Source: Cystobacter fuscus DSM 2262 (lineage in GTDB: Bacteria; Myxococcota; Myxococcia; Myxococcales; Myxococcaceae). Taken from it: a DNA stretch of 64,000 bases. The notes under the pieces were generated by a model. It made no database searches and was not told the DNA's origin. It saw only the letters and a list, made by a program, of their open reading frames with translations. Below, in pieces: positions 61,593 to 64,000 of this stretch; position 1 is the stretch's first letter, and each line of letters begins with the position of its first letter. The stretch is from the NCBI RefSeq assembly GCF_000335475.2, contig NZ_ANAH02000008.1, positions 1 through 64,000 of the forward strand. Direction: 5' to 3'. The position numbers were made by a program, and so were the translations under genes.

Positions 61593-62237
61593 ATGAGGAA
61601 ACGCTCATCCACGGAGCCGGGCACGAAGACACTCCGGGAACGCCTGCGCGAGGAGACGGAACAAACCCTCCTCGAGGCGGCCGAGCAGGTCTTCGCCGAG
61701 CAGGGAGTGGGCGGCACGCGGATCGAGGACATCTCGAAGCGGGCGGGCGTGGCCGTGGGCACGCTCTACAACTACTTCGAGGATCGCGAGGAGCTGCTCG
61801 CCGCGCTCATGGCCCGCCGCCGCGCGGAGCTCGTGAAGATGCTGGACGAGGTGAGCGAAGCGGCCCGGAGCAAGCCCTGGAACGAGGAGTTCGACGCCTT
61901 CCTGCGCGCCACGCTCACCTTCCTGGAGCAGCACCGCCGCTTCTTCTCCATCCTCATCCAGGGCGAGATGACCGCTCCCTGCCACACGAGCGCGGCGGAG
62001 AAGCGGAGCGGCTCGGGACTCGACGACATCCACGCCTGCGCGGAGCGGCTCGTGCGGCGCGGCGTGGCCGAGGGCGTGCTCAAGCCCGAGTTCGCGGCGC
62101 TCTACCCGGCGCTGCTGCTCGGCATGCTCCGCTCCGCCCTCGTCCATGACCGGTACGCGGCTTCGCCCGGTCCGCTCATCGCGCTGTTGGAACCCTTTCG
62201 CGACTTCTTCCTGAAGGGGGCGGGGAAGAAGCGCTGA
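61593..62237 (+). CDS. TetR-family transcriptional regulator
   Basis: 214 residues. N-terminal helix-turn-helix about 20-65 (LLEAAEQVFAEQGVGGTRIEDISKRA split by the turn, then GTLYNYFEDREELLAAL). The C-terminal ligand domain is TetR_C-like (FLRATLTFLEQHRRFFSIL). The start at 61593 abuts the palindrome, so translation may be leaderless or the palindrome lies in the leader of a longer form. The P450 gene follows 50 bases later and is the probable target. Confidence 0.92.
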   Translation: MRKRSSTEPGTKTLRERLREETEQTLLEAAEQVFAEQGVGGTRIEDISKRAGVAVGTLYNYFEDREELLAALMARRRAELVKMLDEVSEAARSKPWNEEFDAFLRATLTFLEQHRRFFSILIQGEMTAPCHTSAAEKRSGSGLDDIHACAERLVRRGVAEGVLKPEFAALYPALLLGMLRSALVHDRYAASPGPLIALLEPFRDFFLKGAGKKR

Positions 62238-62287
62238 GTCCCACCCCGTGGTCGCCCCCCTATCCACCAAGAAAGCCCCCAACCCCC

Positions 62288-63529
62288 ATGCAAGCCAGTG
62301 ACTACAACCCCCTGTTGTCCACGGTGCAGGCCGATCCCTACCCGTATTACACGGCGCTCCGGGAGCACTCCCCCGTCTATTTCAACGAGCAGCTCGGCTG
62401 GTACATCGTCAGCCGCTACGAGGACGTCGTCGCCATCACCAAGAACCCGGCGGTCTTCTCCTCCGCGCGAGCCATCGTGCAACCGGAGCGGCTCGACGAG
62501 GCGGAGAAGGTAGCCCCCATCTCCGTGCGCAGCTTCCGCCGGGGCGTCCTCATCGGCGAGGATCCGCCCACCCACACGAAGACCCGGAACCTGGTGACCC
62601 GGGCCTTCACCCCCAAGCGCATCGCCGAGATGGAGCCGCGCATCCGGCAGATCGCCCGCGAGCTCATCTCCCAGCTCCCTCGCTCGGGCGAGTTCGATCT
62701 CATCAAGGACGTGGCCGAGCCGCTGCCCATGATCGTCATCGCGGAGATGTTGGGCGTGGAGCCGGAGCGTCGGCACGATTTCAAGCGCTGGTCCGATGAT
62801 GCCATCGCCATCTCCTTCGCGCTCGTCAAGGGCGCGGAGCTGACTGGCCTCGAGCACAGCTCCCGCGAAATGGCCGACTACATGGCGCGGGCCCTGGAAG
62901 CGCGCCGCCAGCAGCCCCAGGAGGATCTCATCCAGGCGCTGCTGGACAACGGCGTGCGCGAGGGCCTGATCTCCGTGGAGGACGCGTCCGCCTTCTGCCG
63001 GCTGCTGCTCGTGGCGGGCAATGAGACCACCACCAACCTGCTCGGCAACGGCATGCGCGCGCTGCTGAGCCATCCCGATCAGCTGGAGCGGCTCACGCGC
63101 GAGCCCGAGCTGATCCCCAACGCGGTGGAGGAGATGCTTCGCTTCGACTCGGCCGCGCAGGCGCTCTTCCGCAAGACGACGCAGGAGGTGGAGGTGTCCG
63201 GCACGCGCATCCCCGCGGGGGCGAGCGTCCTGTTGCTCTTCGGCTCCGCCAATCGCGACCCGCGCAAGTTCCAGGATCCGGATCGCTTCGACGTGACACG
63301 CAACGTCGCGGGACAGGTCGCCTTCGGCCATGGCATCCACTTCTGCCTCGGGGCGCCCCTGGCGCGGCTGGAGGCCAAGGTGACGCTGGAGGAATTGCTC
63401 ACGCCGGACCGCAAGCTCTCCCTGGTCCCCGGCCAGCGCCTGGAGAACGTGTCGCACTTCACCCTCCGGGGCCTCAAGTCCCTGCGGCTTCGCACGGAGC
63501 CCGCGCGGAGCACTCACGCGAGCGCTTGA
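62288..63529 (+). CDS. Cytochrome P450
   Basis: 413 residues, soluble bacterial class. I-helix AGNETT (243-248), ExxR (Glu282-Arg285), and heme loop FGHGIHFCLGAPLAR with the thiolate ligand Cys353. Needs separate ferredoxin and reductase, neither of which is in the window. Substrate unknown. Likely cotranscribed with and repressed by the upstream TetR protein, a common xenobiotic or secondary-metabolite arrangement. Confidence 0.95.
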   Translation: MQASDYNPLLSTVQADPYPYYTALREHSPVYFNEQLGWYIVSRYEDVVAITKNPAVFSSARAIVQPERLDEAEKVAPISVRSFRRGVLIGEDPPTHTKTRNLVTRAFTPKRIAEMEPRIRQIARELISQLPRSGEFDLIKDVAEPLPMIVIAEMLGVEPERRHDFKRWSDDAIAISFALVKGAELTGLEHSSREMADYMARALEARRQQPQEDLIQALLDNGVREGLISVEDASAFCRLLLVAGNETTTNLLGNGMRALLSHPDQLERLTREPELIPNAVEEMLRFDSAAQALFRKTTQEVEVSGTRIPAGASVLLLFGSANRDPRKFQDPDRFDVTRNVAGQVAFGHGIHFCLGAPLARLEAKVTLEELLTPDRKLSLVPGQRLENVSHFTLRGLKSLRLRTEPARSTHASA

Positions 63530-63574
63530 GCGGGAGGTGAACGTTCCGGGGGGGCGGAACCGTCCTCGCGCACG

Positions 63575-64000
63575 TCAGAGCACCTGGTTGCGCCAGGTGT
63601 TCCGGTAGGTCTTGACGATCCCTAGCGAGGGAACGAACAGCGAGTGCTCATCCGGGTTCTGCTTGTCGCTCTGGGCGAGTGGCAGGGTAGGCCATGCGTA
63701 GTTCGCGAGCTGCTCTCCATCCAGGTTGGAGCAGTTCACGAGCAGCCCGTCGTACACGGAGCGGATGATCAGATTGCCAATGAGCTTGTTGCGCAGTTCC
63801 CGTCCCTCCCGATCCTGGAGGAGGTCCACGCCATGGACCTCCTCATCACCAATCTTGCTGAAGACGTTCGCGGGCGTTCGGGTCTGGTTCAGGCCCATCC
63901 GATTGGCCCGGCTGACGTAACTCAGGAGCATCGTCTTGAAGGCCGCGTGCCCGGGTGGGCTGTACAGCGCCCAGACGTCGATCAAGGGAACGTCGATGGG
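63575..64000 (-). CDS. Unknown protein, C-terminal part (5' end outside window)
   Basis: The frame runs off the right edge; visible codons give 141 residues ending at the stop at 63575. Asn/Leu-rich soluble sequence with RTPANVFSKIGDEEVHGVD and LIGNLIIRSVYDGLLVNCSN. No motif recognised. Convergent with the P450 gene. Base composition is less GC-rich than the neighbours. Confidence 0.65.
   Translation of the reverse strand, partial: PIDVPLIDVWALYSPPGHAAFKTMLLSYVSRANRMGLNQTRTPANVFSKIGDEEVHGVDLLQDREGRELRNKLIGNLIIRSVYDGLLVNCSNLDGEQLANYAWPTLPLAQSDKQNPDEHSLFVPSLGIVKTYRNTWRNQVL

Overview
The window is high-GC DNA with long arrays of co-directional genes. The gene content points to a myxobacterium of the Cystobacterineae (Myxococcus, Archangium or Cystobacter type). 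The main evidence is a near full-length FrzS polar motility protein, Ala/Pro-rich regulators, lipoproteins with NGLSL pentapeptide repeats, a SitA-like AHH toxin with an Imm11-type immunity protein, and several myxobacterial lipoproteins. The genus call is inference. No rRNA, tRNA, insertion sequence or CRISPR array was seen.

Layout. 1-8.4 kb: end of a response regulator, a radical SAM/amidase pair, alanine dehydrogenase (ald), an ECF sigma factor with its zinc-finger anti-sigma factor, and frzS. 8.5-14.4 kb (minus strand): two lipoproteins, homoserine dehydrogenase (hom), birA, coaX and a helical protein, several joined by ATGA overlaps. 14.5-21.5 kb: a HARE-HTH/Mrr-like protein, a beta-propeller protein, a membrane-anchored protein, a MetX-like hydrolase that lacks its nucleophile, and uridine kinase. 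21.8-31.4 kb: secreted or surface genes (NGLSL-repeat lipoprotein, CE13 esterase, beta-helix lipoprotein), a DUF692/MNIO enzyme and a BTAD-type regulator.

31.4-36.9 kb is the accessory island and the most interesting part. Two paralogous small secreted cysteine peptides share a signal sequence and four cysteines at identical positions. They flank a SitA-like AHH nuclease toxin and an Imm11-SUFU double immunity protein. Three kinds of non-coding sequence are repeated on both sides: an upstream block with TTGAC, an 18-bp motif, and an ~83-bp element. The ~83-bp element carries a palindrome and lies upstream of both the toxin gene and a Uma2 nuclease gene. This looks like a duplicated peptide-plus-cargo module under shared control.

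36.9-47.1 kb is a complete YfaPTASQ-type alpha-2-macroglobulin operon on the minus strand. It includes a thioester macroglobulin and a fused HExxH/transpeptidase/SpoIID-like protein. A SET-domain protein and a monofunctional glycosyltransferase lie upstream. 48.6-56.5 kb: small envelope proteins, msrA, and a six-gene tripartite efflux operon (YIP1, TolC, MacA-like, ATPase, two MacB-type permeases) in which every junction is an ATGA overlap. 56.7-64 kb: a ClpA/ClpC-like ATPase, a DUF2520 oxidoreductase, a tandem-repeat protein, a BON-LysM protein, a TetR regulator whose start codon abuts a 22-bp perfect palindrome, a cytochrome P450, and the C-terminal part of an unknown gene.
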